A stretch of 64,000 bases of DNA from Burkholderiaceae bacterium (GTDB taxonomy: Bacteria; Pseudomonadota; Gammaproteobacteria; Burkholderiales; Burkholderiaceae_E). The translations under genes were made by a program, and so were the position numbers. Under the pieces are notes generated by a model that had not been told where the DNA came from, did not search any database, and saw only the letters and a program-made list of their open reading frames with translations. Each line of letters starts with the position of its first letter. The stretch's first letter is position 1. The stretch lies in assembly GCA_021463505.1 (NCBI GenBank), contig JAJTYR010000009.1, forward strand, positions 1 to 64,000. Reading direction: 5' to 3'. This document shows positions 12,280-24,133 of this stretch, one piece after another.

Positions 12280-12696
12280 ATGGCTACCAAGGCACAATCG
12301 GCAGCGCAGGCGGCCGCCGCGGCGCGCCTGCGCAAGAAGGCGCGCAAGAACGTCTCGGACGGCATTGCCCACGTCCACGCGTCGTTCAACAACACGATCA
12401 TCACCATCACCGACCGGCAGGGCAACACGCTGTCGTGGGCGTCATCGGGCGGCGCAGGCTTCAAGGGTTCGCGCAAGTCCACGCCGTTTGCCGCGCAGGT
12501 GGCGGCCGAGGCGGCAGGCCGCGCCGCCCAGGAATGCGGAATCAAGAACCTCGAGGTGATGATCAAGGGGCCGGGGCCCGGGCGAGAGTCGTCGGTGCGG
12601 GCGCTGAATGCGCTCGGCATCAAGATCATGCAGATCCAGGACGTGACGCCGATCCCGCACAACGGCTGCCGCCCGCCGAAGAAGCGGCGCATCTGA
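12280..12696 (+). CDS. rpsK: 30S ribosomal protein S11
   Basis: ...[52 protein letters not shown]... Confidence 0.98.
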   Translation: MATKAQSAAQAAAAARLRKKARKNVSDGIAHVHASFNNTIITITDRQGNTLSWASSGGAGFKGSRKSTPFAAQVAAEAAGRAAQECGIKNLEVMIKGPGPGRESSVRALNALGIKIMQIQDVTPIPHNGCRPPKKRRI

Positions 12697-12774
12697 CGGG
12701 CGGGCGCCCGACGCGCAAGACCACCGTCCGTCACCCGCAAGGCCGCCAGGGCCGGGTCACCGAAGACGGACTAC

Positions 12775-12790
12775 CGCGAAGCGATTCGCG
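12775..12790 (+). promoter_or_regulatory. Hairpin with GCGA tetraloop in rpsK-rpsD gap, candidate regulatory element
   Basis: CGCGAA-GCGA-TTCGCG perfect 6 bp stem, about 20 nt upstream of rpsD start. Confidence 0.35.
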
Positions 12791-12810
12791 TAATTCGAAG
12801 GACTGAGAAC

Positions 12811-13434
12811 GTGGCACGTTACACCGGACCGAAAGCCAGGCTGTCCCGCCGGGAAGGGACCGACCTGTTCCTGAAGAGCGCCCGCCGGGGCCTCGACACC
12901 AAGTGCAAGCTCGACAGCAAGCCGGGCCAGCACGGCCGCACGTCGGGTGCGCGCCCTTCGGACTACGGCCTGCAGTTGCGCGAGAAGCAGAAAGTCAAGC
13001 GCATGTACGGCGTGCTCGAGCGCCAGTTCCGCCGCTACTTCGCCGAGGCCGAGCGCCGCAAGGGCAACACCGGCGAGAACCTCCTGAAGCTCCTCGAGAG
13101 CAGGCTGGACAACGTCATCTACCGGATGGGTTTCGGTTCCACGCGTGCCGAGGCGCGCCAGCTGGTGAGCCACAGGTCGGTGACGGTGAATGGCGAGGCG
13201 GTCAGCATTCCGTCGATGATGGTGCGCCCCAACGACATCATCGCGATCCGCGAGAAGGCCCGCAAGCAGGCCCGGATCCAGGATGCGCTGAACCTCGCCG
13301 AACAAAGCGGCTTCCCGTCGTGGGTGTCGGTCGACAGGAACAGGATGGAAGGCGTGTTCAGGAACATGCCCGACCGTACCGACCTCGCCGGCGACATCAA
13401 CGAAAGCCTGATCGTCGAGTTGTACTCGCGCTAA
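12811..13434 (+). CDS. rpsD: 30S ribosomal protein S4
   Basis: GTG start; [41 protein letters not shown]...; S4 family. Confidence 0.98.
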   Translation: MARYTGPKARLSRREGTDLFLKSARRGLDTKCKLDSKPGQHGRTSGARPSDYGLQLREKQKVKRMYGVLERQFRRYFAEAERRKGNTGENLLKLLESRLDNVIYRMGFGSTRAEARQLVSHRSVTVNGEAVSIPSMMVRPNDIIAIREKARKQARIQDALNLAEQSGFPSWVSVDRNRMEGVFRNMPDRTDLAGDINESLIVELYSR

Positions 13435-13448
13435 TCGAGAGGATATCT

Positions 13449-14447
13449 ATGCAGACTGCCATGCTCAAGCCACGCATCGTCGAGGTGGAGCAACTCGGTG
13501 CATCGCATGCTCGCGTGGTGATGGAGCCGTTCGAGCGCGGGTACGGTCACACGCTGGGCAACGCGCTGCGCCGCGTGCTGCTGTCGTCGATGGTCGGCTA
13601 CGCGCCCACCGAAGTCCAGATCACCGGCGTGGTGCACGAGTACTCGACCATCGACGGGGTTCGCGAGGACGTCGTGGACCTGCTGCTGAACCTGAAGGGC
13701 GTCACCTTCCGCCTGCACAACCGTGACGAGGTGTTCCTCACGTTGCGCAAGGACACGCCCGGACCGGTGACCGCCGCCGACATCGACGTGCCGCACGACG
13801 TCGAGGTCATCAACCCGGGGCATGTCATCGCGACGCTCACGCAGGGTGGCAAGCTCGACATGTCGATCAAGGTCGAGCGCGGCCGCGGCTACCTGCCCGG
13901 GACGATGCGCAACCTGGGCGAAACCAAGACGATCGGCAAGATCGTCCTCGACGCCTCCTTTTCGCCGGTGCGCCGGGTCAGCTACCAGGTCGAGAGCGCG
14001 CGCGTCGAGCAGCGCACCGACCTCGACCGTCTGGTGGTCGACGTCGAAACCAACGGCGTGATCGCGCCCGAGGAGGCGGTGCGGCAGTCGGCGCGCATCC
14101 TGGTCGAGCAGCTGACGGTGTTCGCGGCACTCGAGGGCGGCGCCGAGCCGGCGATCGAGTCGCCCGGGATTGCACTGGGCGCGGGCGCGCGCGGCCCGCA
14201 GATCGATCCGATCCTGCTGCGCCCGGTCGACGATCTCGAGCTCACCGTGCGTTCGGCGAATTGCCTGAAGGCCGAGAACATCTACTACATCGGCGACCTG
14301 ATCCAGCGCACCGAGAACGAGCTGCTCAAGACGCCCAACCTGGGGCGCAAGTCGCTCAACGAGATCAAGGAAGTCCTTGCCTCGCGCGGACTGACGCTCG
14401 GCATGAAGCTCGAGAACTGGCCGCCTGCCGGGCTCGAGCGTCCGTAA
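13449..14447 (+). CDS. rpoA: DNA-directed RNA polymerase subunit alpha
   Basis: ...[60 protein letters not shown]...; 332 aa. Confidence 0.98.
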   Translation: MQTAMLKPRIVEVEQLGASHARVVMEPFERGYGHTLGNALRRVLLSSMVGYAPTEVQITGVVHEYSTIDGVREDVVDLLLNLKGVTFRLHNRDEVFLTLRKDTPGPVTAADIDVPHDVEVINPGHVIATLTQGGKLDMSIKVERGRGYLPGTMRNLGETKTIGKIVLDASFSPVRRVSYQVESARVEQRTDLDRLVVDVETNGVIAPEEAVRQSARILVEQLTVFAALEGGAEPAIESPGIALGAGARGPQIDPILLRPVDDLELTVRSANCLKAENIYYIGDLIQRTENELLKTPNLGRKSLNEIKEVLASRGLTLGMKLENWPPAGLERP

Positions 14448-14478
14448 CAGAACAAGGCGAGAACGCGAGGAAACCGTC

Positions 14479-14874
14479 ATGCGTCACCGTCACGGACTAC
14501 GCAAGCTCAACCGCACCAGCGCACATCGCGAGGCGATGCTGCGCAACATGTGCAATTCGCTGCTGCGTCACGAGCTGATCAAGACCACGCTGCCCAGGGC
14601 CAAGGCGTTGCGGCGCGTCGTCGAGCCGATCATCACGCTGGGGCGCAAGCCTTCTCTGGCCAACCGGCGCCTGGCGTTCGACCGGTTGCGCGACCGCGAG
14701 ATGGTCGTCAAGCTGTTCGACGAACTCGGACCGCGCTATGCCAACCGCAATGGCGGCTATCTGCGGATCCTGAAGTTCGGGTTTCGCGCGGGCGACGCCG
14801 CACCGATGGCGCTGATCGAACTGATGGACCGCCCGGACGAGGCCGCAACCGAGGGTTCGTCGGGCGCAGGCTGA
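14479..14874 (+). CDS. rplQ: 50S ribosomal protein L17
   Basis: [50 protein letters not shown]... Confidence 0.98.
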   Translation: MRHRHGLRKLNRTSAHREAMLRNMCNSLLRHELIKTTLPRAKALRRVVEPIITLGRKPSLANRRLAFDRLRDREMVVKLFDELGPRYANRNGGYLRILKFGFRAGDAAPMALIELMDRPDEAATEGSSGAG

Positions 14875-14889
14875 GTTCGGTCGCCGGGC

Positions 14890-14910
14890 TGCGGAGCATC
14901 GGGCTCCGCA
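14890..14910 (+). terminator. Hairpin after rplQ, possible end of the alpha operon (no T-tract)
   Basis: TGCGGAGC-ATCGG-GCTCCGCA, 8 bp stem and 5 nt loop, 16 nt after the rplQ stop. Confidence 0.4.
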
Positions 14911-14992
14911 TCCCCCGCGGACCAGACCGGGGCGTCGCGTGGTGCGTGCACCGTCCGGCGCCCTCGTCATTTGCCGGAGACCGTGCTGCCGC

Positions 14993-15940
14993 ATGTCCGC
15001 AGTCCTGAGCGTCAACGGGCTGGTCAAACGCTTCGCGGGCCTCGCGGCGATCGCCAGCCTCGATTTCGCCGTGCAGCGCGGCGAGTGCTTCGGGCTGCTC
15101 GGCCCGAACGGCGCCGGCAAGAGCACCACGCTGAAGTCGGTGCTGGGCCTGGTCGAACCGGATGCCGGCCGGATCCGGCTGCTGGGTCTGGAAATCCCGG
15201 CGCAGGCCCGCGAGGCGCGCGCGCGGGTCGGCGTCGTTCCGCAGGCCGACGCGCTCGATCCCGATTTCACCGTTGCCGAAAACCTGGTCGTCTTCGGCCG
15301 CTACTTCGGCCTGCCGCGCGCGGTGCTCGAGGCGCGGCTCGACGGGCTGCTCGGGTTCGCCGGACTGGCACACAAGCGCGATGCGAAGATCCACGAGCTG
15401 TCCGGCGGCATGCGGCGACGCCTGACGCTCGCCCGGGCGCTGGTCAACGATCCCGAGGTGCTGTTTCTCGATGAGCCGACCACGGGGCTGGACCCGCAGG
15501 CGCGGCACCTGATCTGGGAGAGGCTGCGACAGCTGCTGGCCGCCGGCAAGACGATCGTGCTGACGACGCACTTCATGGAAGAGGCCGAGCGCCTGTGCAC
15601 GCGAGTGGCGATCATCGACGGCGGCCGGCTGATCGCCATGGCCGCGCCCGCGGACCTGGTTGCGAGCCAGATCGAACCGCACGTCGTCGAGGCCAGTGGC
15701 GACGGGGTCGATCGATGGGCGCGCGAGCAGGCGCCGACGCTCGCCGCGCGGGTCGAACTGGTCGGCGAGACGGCCTTTGCGTACTGCACGAGCCCCGGGC
15801 AGGCCGCGGCGGCGGCGGCTTCGGCGTCTGGCGCTGCGGCGGCCACGGCGGGCGGCGCCTGCGCACTGCGCGTGCTGCGGCGCCCGGCGAACCTCGAAGA
15901 CGTGTTCCTCAAGCTCACCGGGCGCGACCTGCGCGATTGA
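14993..15940 (+). CDS. ABC transporter ATP-binding protein (NodI/DrrA-like exporter)
   Basis: Walker [11 protein letters not shown], signature LSGGMRRRL, Walker [15 protein letters not shown]; start chosen at [14 protein letters not shown]. Confidence 0.9.
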   Translation: MSAVLSVNGLVKRFAGLAAIASLDFAVQRGECFGLLGPNGAGKSTTLKSVLGLVEPDAGRIRLLGLEIPAQAREARARVGVVPQADALDPDFTVAENLVVFGRYFGLPRAVLEARLDGLLGFAGLAHKRDAKIHELSGGMRRRLTLARALVNDPEVLFLDEPTTGLDPQARHLIWERLRQLLAAGKTIVLTTHFMEEAERLCTRVAIIDGGRLIAMAAPADLVASQIEPHVVEASGDGVDRWAREQAPTLAARVELVGETAFAYCTSPGQAAAAAASASGAAAATAGGACALRVLRRPANLEDVFLKLTGRDLRD

Positions 15941-15955
15941 ACGGCGGAGAAGGCG

Positions 15956-16735
15956 ATGAATCCCTGGGCAGCCCCGCGTCCCTCGATGCGATTCCTCCCG
16001 ATCTACCGGCGCAACCTGCTGGTGTGGCGCAAGCTCGCGGCCGCCAGCGTGATCGGCAACATCGCCGAGCCGCTGATCATCCTGGTTGCCTTCGGTTATG
16101 GCCTGGGCACGCTGCTGCGACAGGTCGATGGCGTGCCCTACGTCGTGTTTCTCGCGGCCGGCTCGATGTGCATGAGCACGATGATGGCGGCCAGCTTCGA
16201 GTCGCTGTACTCGGCGTTTTCGCGGATGCACGTGCAGCGCACCTGGGATTCGCTGCTCAATGCGCCGCTCGAACTCGACGACATCGTGATCGCCGAGTGG
16301 CTGTGGGCCGCGACGAAGAGCGTCCTCTCGGGGCTGGCGATCGTGACGGTGGTGTGGCTGCTGGGCATCTCGCGCGCGCCCACGCTGGTGCTCGCGCTGC
16401 CGGTAATCGCGCTCGCGGGGTTGGTCTTCGGTGCGATCGGCCTGTGCGTGAATGCGCTCGCACGCGGCTACGACTTCTTCACCTACTACATCACGCTGGT
16501 GCTGACACCGATGATCTTCCTGTCGGGCGTCTATTACCCGGTGGCTCAGCTTCCCGGCTGGCTGGCGGCAGTTGCGGGCGCGCTGCCGCTGGCGGCAGCC
16601 GTCGAACTGGCCCGCCCGCTGGTGCTCGGTCGCCTGCCCGAGGCGCCGCTGGCACCGCTGCTCGCACTGCTGGCCTACGCTGGCGGGGCGCTGTATCTTG
16701 CGATGATCCTGACGCGGCGGCGCTTTGCCGCCTGA
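15956..16735 (+). CDS. ABC-2 type transporter permease (NodJ-like)
   Basis: Hydrophobic multi-TM protein directly after the ATPase; ...GNIAEPLIILVAFGYGLGTLL...TYYITLVLTPMIFLSGVYYPV... Confidence 0.85.
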   Translation: MNPWAAPRPSMRFLPIYRRNLLVWRKLAAASVIGNIAEPLIILVAFGYGLGTLLRQVDGVPYVVFLAAGSMCMSTMMAASFESLYSAFSRMHVQRTWDSLLNAPLELDDIVIAEWLWAATKSVLSGLAIVTVVWLLGISRAPTLVLALPVIALAGLVFGAIGLCVNALARGYDFFTYYITLVLTPMIFLSGVYYPVAQLPGWLAAVAGALPLAAAVELARPLVLGRLPEAPLAPLLALLAYAGGALYLAMILTRRRFAA

Positions 16736-16743
16736 TCACCGCC

Positions 16744-17178
16744 ATGCAGGCTCCCGAGTCCTCCAACCCCGGAATCGTCGGCTCCACGCCTGGCGATGGC
16801 CTGCTGCTGATCCTCAGCAGCCTTCCCGACCGCGAGACGGCGCACGGGATTGCGCACGCGCTGGTGCACGAACGTCTGGCCGCCTGCGTCAACGTACTCG
16901 GCGGCTGCACGTCCGTATACCGCTGGCAGGGCCAGCTCGAACAGGCCGACGAAGTCACGCTGCTGGTGAAGACCACGCGCCTGCGCCATGCCGCCTGCCA
17001 GCAGCGTCTGAAGGCGCTGCATCCGTACGAAGTGCCCGAGATCGTGACGCTCGCACCCGAGGCGGTGTGGCCGGCCTATGCACAGTGGGCGGTTGCCGGG
17101 ACGCGTGACGCAGCGGCCGGGACGCCTGGCCCGGCAGGCGACACGCACGACGCTGCAGGCGGGCGCAGCGAAGGCTGA
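16744..17178 (+). CDS. cutA: Divalent cation tolerance protein CutA
   Basis: LLLILSSLPDRETAHGIAHALVHERLAACVNVLGGCTSVYRWQGQLEQADEVTLLVKTT...LHPYEVPEIV; CutA signature. Confidence 0.92.
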   Translation: MQAPESSNPGIVGSTPGDGLLLILSSLPDRETAHGIAHALVHERLAACVNVLGGCTSVYRWQGQLEQADEVTLLVKTTRLRHAACQQRLKALHPYEVPEIVTLAPEAVWPAYAQWAVAGTRDAAAGTPGPAGDTHDAAGGRSEG

Positions 17179-17209
17179 ACGCGACGCTGCAGGCGCGCCG
17201 CGGATCGCG

Positions 17210-18334
17210 CTATGCGTCGCGCTCGCCGTCCGGACCCGTGGTGGTGCCCGCGGCCGCCGGCGTGTGGCTCGCACGGCTCGCGCGCCGCCGTCGCCGCCCG
17301 ATCGGGTTGGAGGCGGACAGCATCGCGCGCGTCCTGAGGAACGAAAACAGGATTGCGCCGATCAGGACCATCGAGCCGATGGCCCACCAGAACCCCGACT
17401 CCGCATGCAGCCCGGGGATGAATTCGAAGTTCATCCCGAACACGCCAGTGATCAGCGTCAGCGGCAGGAACACCGCGGTGATCGCGGTGAGCGTGCGCAT
17501 CACCTCGTTGGTGCGGTATGCGGTGGCCGAGAAGTGCAGTTGCACGGCGCTCTCGACCGACGATTCGAGGCGGCGTGCGTGATGCAGCACACGGTGGATG
17601 TGGCCGACGATGTCGGCCGTGCGCACCTGCAGTGCGTCGTCGAGCGCGTGCAGGTCGTGGGGCTCGCCCGCCTGGCGCTCGGTGCGCTCGAGACGCTCGT
17701 CGCGCCACTCCTGCAGCGCGTCGAGTTGTTCCTCGCAGAGATCCTGCAGCCGCCGCGCTTCGCGTCGCGACTCGAGCAGTTCGTACCAGTCGCGGAACGG
17801 CCGGCGCGGGTCGAGCAACTGGCGCTGACGCCGTTCGAACTGCTCGCTCAGCGGCTGACGCAGGTCGAGGTAACGATCGACCATGCCGTTGAGGAGCCTC
17901 AGCATCAGTTCCTCGGGCAGCGCCGGCAGTCGTGCACGTCCGCCGGCCAGCAGCCGGTCGCGGATCGTCGAGACCGGCCGGTTGTCGGGGGCGCGCACCG
18001 TGACCAGCACGCGCGGGAACACGAAGAACACCGCGGGGCGCGTCTTCACGCGGATCACGCCGGACGGCTCGATCGTGTCGGTGCGCATCGCCAGTCCGCG
18101 GAAGACGATCATTTCATATTCGTTGGTCGAATCGAAATACGACGGATGGGCCGGGTTCTCGGCGTCGAGCAGGTGATCCTCGAAGACGCCGACTCCCGTG
18201 AGTTGCTGCACCGGCGCGGTCCAGGCCCGGCCGTCCTCGTAACTGCAGTCGCACCAGACGAAGCCCCGCTCGGGCAGTGCCGCCACCTCGTCGAAGACGG
18301 TGGCGCCATCGGGCCGGACGATCACGAACTGCAT
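17210..18334 (-). CDS. corA: CorA family magnesium/cobalt transporter
   Basis: MQFVIVRPDGATVFDEV...; C-terminal ITGVFGMNFEFIPGL (GMN motif) and a second TM. Confidence 0.9.
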   Translation of the reverse strand: MQFVIVRPDGATVFDEVAALPERGFVWCDCSYEDGRAWTAPVQQLTGVGVFEDHLLDAENPAHPSYFDSTNEYEMIVFRGLAMRTDTIEPSGVIRVKTRPAVFFVFPRVLVTVRAPDNRPVSTIRDRLLAGGRARLPALPEELMLRLLNGMVDRYLDLRQPLSEQFERRQRQLLDPRRPFRDWYELLESRREARRLQDLCEEQLDALQEWRDERLERTERQAGEPHDLHALDDALQVRTADIVGHIHRVLHHARRLESSVESAVQLHFSATAYRTNEVMRTLTAITAVFLPLTLITGVFGMNFEFIPGLHAESGFWWAIGSMVLIGAILFSFLRTRAMLSASNPIGRRRRRASRASHTPAAAGTTTGPDGERDA

Positions 18335-18381
18335 CGCGCGCGCTGCGACCGGGTTTGCGGTGAAGCTGCGGCGGCGCCGGC

Positions 18382-20108
<1,727 letters not shown>

Positions 20109-20179
20109 GCTGGCGAAGCGGGCGCGAACACGCCCGGGAATCCGGTGCGGCGATCGGAATGACCGCAACTGAGCACGTA

Positions 20180-20189
20180 TTGTACAATT
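20180..20189. promoter_or_regulatory. Palindrome ATTGTACAAT between divergent engB and cytochrome c4, containing a TACAAT -10-like hexamer on both strands
   Basis: Perfect 10 bp palindrome in a 133 bp divergent intergenic region. Confidence 0.35.
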
Positions 20190-20241
20190 CGTCGTTTGTG
20201 TCGGGCGCCTCCCGCGGCCCGGCGTTTCCCGGGTTTGCCCC

Positions 20242-20898
20242 ATGCTCCGAGCCAGACCGTTCGCCGCAGTCTTCGCTTCACTCGTCGTGCTCGCCGGCGG
20301 CGCCTTCGCACAGGCGCCCGCAGCTGGCAGGGAGCCGGCGCGCCCCGACCTCGAGCGCGGCGCACAGGTTGCCCGGGAGGTCTGCGCTGCCTGCCACGGC
20401 GCCGATGGCAACAGTGGCACGCCGGCCAACCCGAAGCTGGCCGCACAGCACGCCGGCTACCTCGTCAAGCAACTCGGGAACTTCAAGGTGAAGGCCGGCG
20501 CCGAGAAGGCGGAACGCGCCAGCGCGATCATGGCCGGATTCGCCGCGATGCTCTCCGATGCCGACGTTCGCAGCGTCTCTGCATACTTCGCGTCGCAGGC
20601 ATTGAAACCGGCGGTCGCGAAGAACAGGGATTTCGTCGAACTCGGCCAGCGCATCTACCGCGGCGGCATCGCCGCGAAGGGCGTGCCGGCCTGCGCAGGC
20701 TGCCACGGCCCGGCGGGTGCCGGCATCCCGGTCGAGTACCCGCGGTTGCAGGGTCAATACGCCGAGTACACCGAGACGCAACTGGTGGCGTTCCGGCAGG
20801 GCGAGCGCGCCAATAGCGCCATGATGCGCAGCATCGCCGAGCGCCTGTCCGATGGCGAGATCAAGGCGGTGTCCGACTACATCGCCGGCCTGCGCTGA
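20242..20898 (+). CDS. Diheme cytochrome c4-type protein
   Basis: Signal peptide; two heme-binding motifs CAACH and CAGCH; c4-like length. Confidence 0.9.
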   Translation: MLRARPFAAVFASLVVLAGGAFAQAPAAGREPARPDLERGAQVAREVCAACHGADGNSGTPANPKLAAQHAGYLVKQLGNFKVKAGAEKAERASAIMAGFAAMLSDADVRSVSAYFASQALKPAVAKNRDFVELGQRIYRGGIAAKGVPACAGCHGPAGAGIPVEYPRLQGQYAEYTETQLVAFRQGERANSAMMRSIAERLSDGEIKAVSDYIAGLR

Positions 20899-20990
20899 CG
20901 GCGAACGTCCCCGCGCCGGTGCTGCCGGCGCGACCCGCGTGGCAAGGCGCGCGAACGGCCCTGCGGCCCATTGCCCGAAAGGAGCGCGTC

Positions 20991-21974
20991 ATGCTGGTTC
21001 GCGTCCGTGATGCCGAGGTTCCGCTGCCGTCGGAGATCACGCCGCGCGTTCTGCACGAGAACCGGCGCTCGGTGCTGAAGGCGGCCGCCGCCGGCCTCGC
21101 AGCCTGGTCCGCATCGACGATCGTCGATGCGGCACCCGCTGGCGTCGGCCCACCGGGGGTGCCAGGTGCCACGCGGTTGCAGGGTCGTACCAGCGCGCTG
21201 TCCACGATGGAGCGGCCCACGCCCTACAAGGACGTCGTCGGCTACAACAACTTCTACGAGTTCGGCACCGGCAAGGACGATCCCGCCGCCTGGGCGGGAT
21301 CGCTTCGGGTGCGCCCCTGGACCGTGGAGGTCGACGGCGAGGTCGCGCGGCCACGCGTCTTCGACATCGACGAACTGCTCGCGCTCGCGCCGCTCGAAGA
21401 GCGCATTTACCGGCTGCGCTGCGTCGAGGGCTGGTCGATGGTCATCCCGTGGATCGGCTATCCGTTTGCCGAACTGATGAAGCGCGTCGAACCCACCGCG
21501 CGCGCGAGGTATGTCGAGTTCGTGACGCTCGCCGACGCCGGGCAGATGCCCGGCCTGCGCTCTTCGGTGCTGGCCTGGCCGTACGTCGAGGGCCTGCGCA
21601 TCGACGAGGCCGCGCACGCGCTGACGTTGCTTGCCGTCGGCCTGTACGGCGAGGTGCTGCCGAAGCAGAATGGCGCGCCGGTGCGCGTCGTCGTGCCCTG
21701 GAAGTACGGTTTCAAGAGTGGCAAGTCGCTGGTGCGGATCCGTTTCGTCGAGAAGCAGCCGCAGACCAGCTGGAACCTCGCCGCTCCGCGCGAGTACGGC
21801 TTCTATTCGAACGTCAATCCGCAGGTGAGCCACCCGCGCTGGTCGCAGGCCACCGAGCGGCGCATCGGCGAGGACGGCTTCCTGCAGCGCAAGCGGGCGA
21901 CGCTGATGTTCAACGGCTATGCCGGCCAGGTGGCGTCGTTGTATGCCGGCATGGATCTGCGCAAGGCGTTCTGA
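20991..21974 (+). CDS. msrP: Protein-methionine-sulfoxide reductase catalytic subunit MsrP (YedY-like, molybdopterin)
   Basis: Twin-arginine-like [31 protein letters not shown]; followed by MsrQ. Confidence 0.93.
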   Translation: MLVRVRDAEVPLPSEITPRVLHENRRSVLKAAAAGLAAWSASTIVDAAPAGVGPPGVPGATRLQGRTSALSTMERPTPYKDVVGYNNFYEFGTGKDDPAAWAGSLRVRPWTVEVDGEVARPRVFDIDELLALAPLEERIYRLRCVEGWSMVIPWIGYPFAELMKRVEPTARARYVEFVTLADAGQMPGLRSSVLAWPYVEGLRIDEAAHALTLLAVGLYGEVLPKQNGAPVRVVVPWKYGFKSGKSLVRIRFVEKQPQTSWNLAAPREYGFYSNVNPQVSHPRWSQATERRIGEDGFLQRKRATLMFNGYAGQVASLYAGMDLRKAF

Positions 21975-21993
21975 GTCGCCGCAGCGTCGCGCA

Positions 21994-22671
21994 ATGCGCG
22001 ATCGCGCCACCGGGAGGGCATCGCTCGCGCAACCGTCGCCGCGTGCGCTGGCACGCATCCGGGCGGCGGTCTTCGTCGCGGGCCTGCTGCCGTTGCTGCG
22101 CCTGCTGGTGCTGGGCCCTGCGGATGCACTGGGTGCCAATCCGGTCGAGTTCGTCACCCGTTCCACGGGCACCTGGACGCTGGTGATGCTGTGCATCACG
22201 CTGTCGGTGACGCCGCTGCGTCGGCTGTCGGGCTGGTCCTGGCTGGCGCGGCTGCGACGCATGTCCGGCCTGTACGCGTTCTTCTACGCGCTGCTGCACT
22301 TCACCACCTGGGTGTGGTTCGACCAGTGGTTCGATCCTGCCTCGATGATCGCCGACGTCGTCGATCGCCCGTTCGTCACCATCGGCTTCACGGCCTTCGT
22401 GCTGATGCTGCCGCTGGCGGCAACCTCGACGCGCGCCATGATGCGGCGACTCGGCAGCCGCTGGCAGGCGTTGCACCGGCTCGTCTACGCGGTGGCCGTG
22501 CTCGCGGTGGTGCACTTCTGGTGGCACAAGGCCGGCAAGAACGACCTGGCCGAACCGATGATCTACGCCAGCGTGGTTGCGCTGCTGCTCGGGTTCCGGG
22601 CGCTGCGGCAGATCGCGCGTCGCGCGTCCCCGGGCGCGTCAGCGCGGCAGGCGCCTCTCGAGCGCGAATAG
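21994..22671 (+). CDS. msrQ: Heme-binding membrane subunit MsrQ (YedZ-like)
   Basis: Ferric-reductase-like TM protein, ...RRMSGLYAFFYALLHFTTWVWFDQ...LVYAVAVLAVVHFWW. Confidence 0.92.
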   Translation: MRDRATGRASLAQPSPRALARIRAAVFVAGLLPLLRLLVLGPADALGANPVEFVTRSTGTWTLVMLCITLSVTPLRRLSGWSWLARLRRMSGLYAFFYALLHFTTWVWFDQWFDPASMIADVVDRPFVTIGFTAFVLMLPLAATSTRAMMRRLGSRWQALHRLVYAVAVLAVVHFWWHKAGKNDLAEPMIYASVVALLLGFRALRQIARRASPGASARQAPLERE

Positions 22672-23901
22672 CGACTCGACCGATTCGCGCTCGCGCACCA
22701 GGTGCGCGTGGCTGCCGTCGACGATCACCTCCGCGGCGCGCGGACGCGTGTTGTAGTTCGAGGACATCGTCATGCCGTAGGCACCCGCAGAGGCGATCGC
22801 CAGCAGGTCGCCCTCGGCGAGCGCGAGCCTGCGCCCGCGCGCGAGCCAGTCACCGGATTCGCACACCGGGCCGACGATGTCGTAGACCTGCGCCGGGCCG
22901 GCGCCGCGCGCCTCGACCGGCAGCACGTCGTGCCAGGCCTCGTAGAGGGCCGGGCGCATCAGGTCGTTCATGGCGGCGTCGACGATTGCGAAACGGCGCT
23001 CCGCGTTGCTCTTCAGGTACTCGACGCGCGTGAGCAGCACGCCCGCATTGCCGACGATCGAGCGTCCGAACTCGAAGACCAGCCCGCAGGAGGCGCCGCG
23101 CGGGTGCCGGTCGACGCGCTCGAAAATCGCGTGAAACAGCGCCTCGCGTGACGGCGGTTCTTCGTCGGCGTAGCGGATGCCCAGACCGCCTCCGAGATCG
23201 AGGTGCTTCAGGGTGATGCCTTCGGCGTCGAGCGCATCGACCAGTTCGAGCAATTTGTCGAGCGCGGCGAGGAATGGCTCGATGCTCGTGATCTGCGAGC
23301 CGATATGGCAATCGATGCCGATCACCTCGATGTTCGGCAGGCGCACTGCCGTGCGATAGGCGTCGAGGGCGGCGTCGTGCGCGATGCCGAACTTGTTCTC
23401 GCGCAGCCCGGTGGAGATGTACGGATGCGTGCCCGCATCGACGTCGGGATTGACGCGCAACGAAACCGGGGCGCGCTGGCCGAGCGCGCCGGCTACCCGG
23501 TCCAGGCGCAGCAGTTCGCTCTCCGACTCGACGTTGAAGCAGCGCACACCTGCCCCGAGTGCCATGCGCATCTCGGATTCCCGCTTGCCGACGCCCGAAA
23601 ACACCACGCGCGACGGGTCACCGCCGGCGGCCAGCACCCGCATCAACTCTCCGCCCGAGACGATGTCGAAGCCCGCGCCCTCGCGGGCGAGCAGGTCGAT
23701 CACCGCGAGGTTGGAGTTCGCCTTCAGTGCAAAGCAGACGAGCACGTCACGCTTGCGCGCGGCACGCCGGAATTCGTCGAACGCGTCGATGATCGCGCGC
23801 CTGGAATAGACGTAGGTCGGGGTGCCGAAGCGCTCGGCGATGCCTGACAGCGGCAGGTCTTCGACCAGCAGCGAGTCACCGCGGTAATGGAAGGTGTTCA
23901 T
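22639..23901 (-). CDS. lysA: Diaminopimelate decarboxylase
   Basis: YVYSRRAIIDAF...VCFALKANSNLAV...GFDIVSGGEL...HIGSQIT...LDLGGGLGIRY...CESGDWLA. Confidence 0.96.
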   Translation of the reverse strand: MNTFHYRGDSLLVEDLPLSGIAERFGTPTYVYSRRAIIDAFDEFRRAARKRDVLVCFALKANSNLAVIDLLAREGAGFDIVSGGELMRVLAAGGDPSRVVFSGVGKRESEMRMALGAGVRCFNVESESELLRLDRVAGALGQRAPVSLRVNPDVDAGTHPYISTGLRENKFGIAHDAALDAYRTAVRLPNIEVIGIDCHIGSQITSIEPFLAALDKLLELVDALDAEGITLKHLDLGGGLGIRYADEEPPSREALFHAIFERVDRHPRGASCGLVFEFGRSIVGNAGVLLTRVEYLKSNAERRFAIVDAAMNDLMRPALYEAWHDVLPVEARGAGPAQVYDIVGPVCESGDWLARGRRLALAEGDLLAIASAGAYGMTMSSNYNTRPRAAEVIVDGSHAHLVRERESVESLFALERRLPR

Positions 23902-23923
23902 CGGAACCGGATGCCTGGCAGGT

Positions 23924-24133
23924 TCAGTGGCGCGGCGTCGCAACCGCGGCGAACGCCTCGGGATTCACGGCGAGTTTCTTCTTCGGCTGGGAGTCCGGCA
24001 GGTACAGCGGCCCGCGCTGGCCGCACGCCGCCAGCAGCACCAGCACCACAGCAGCCGCGGCGACCGCGACGAATCGCCCCGGCGCGCGCCGCCGCGGGGC
24101 CGCGCGCGCGATGCACTGGCCGGCCGTGCGCAC
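23924..24133 (-). CDS. lptM: LptM-family small lipoprotein (YifL-like)
   Basis: Lipobox LLAACGQRGPLYLP...; between lysA and the PBP1A gene; GTG start, exact start uncertain. Confidence 0.8.
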   Translation of the reverse strand: MRTAGQCIARAAPRRRAPGRFVAVAAAAVVLVLLAACGQRGPLYLPDSQPKKKLAVNPEAFAAVATPRH

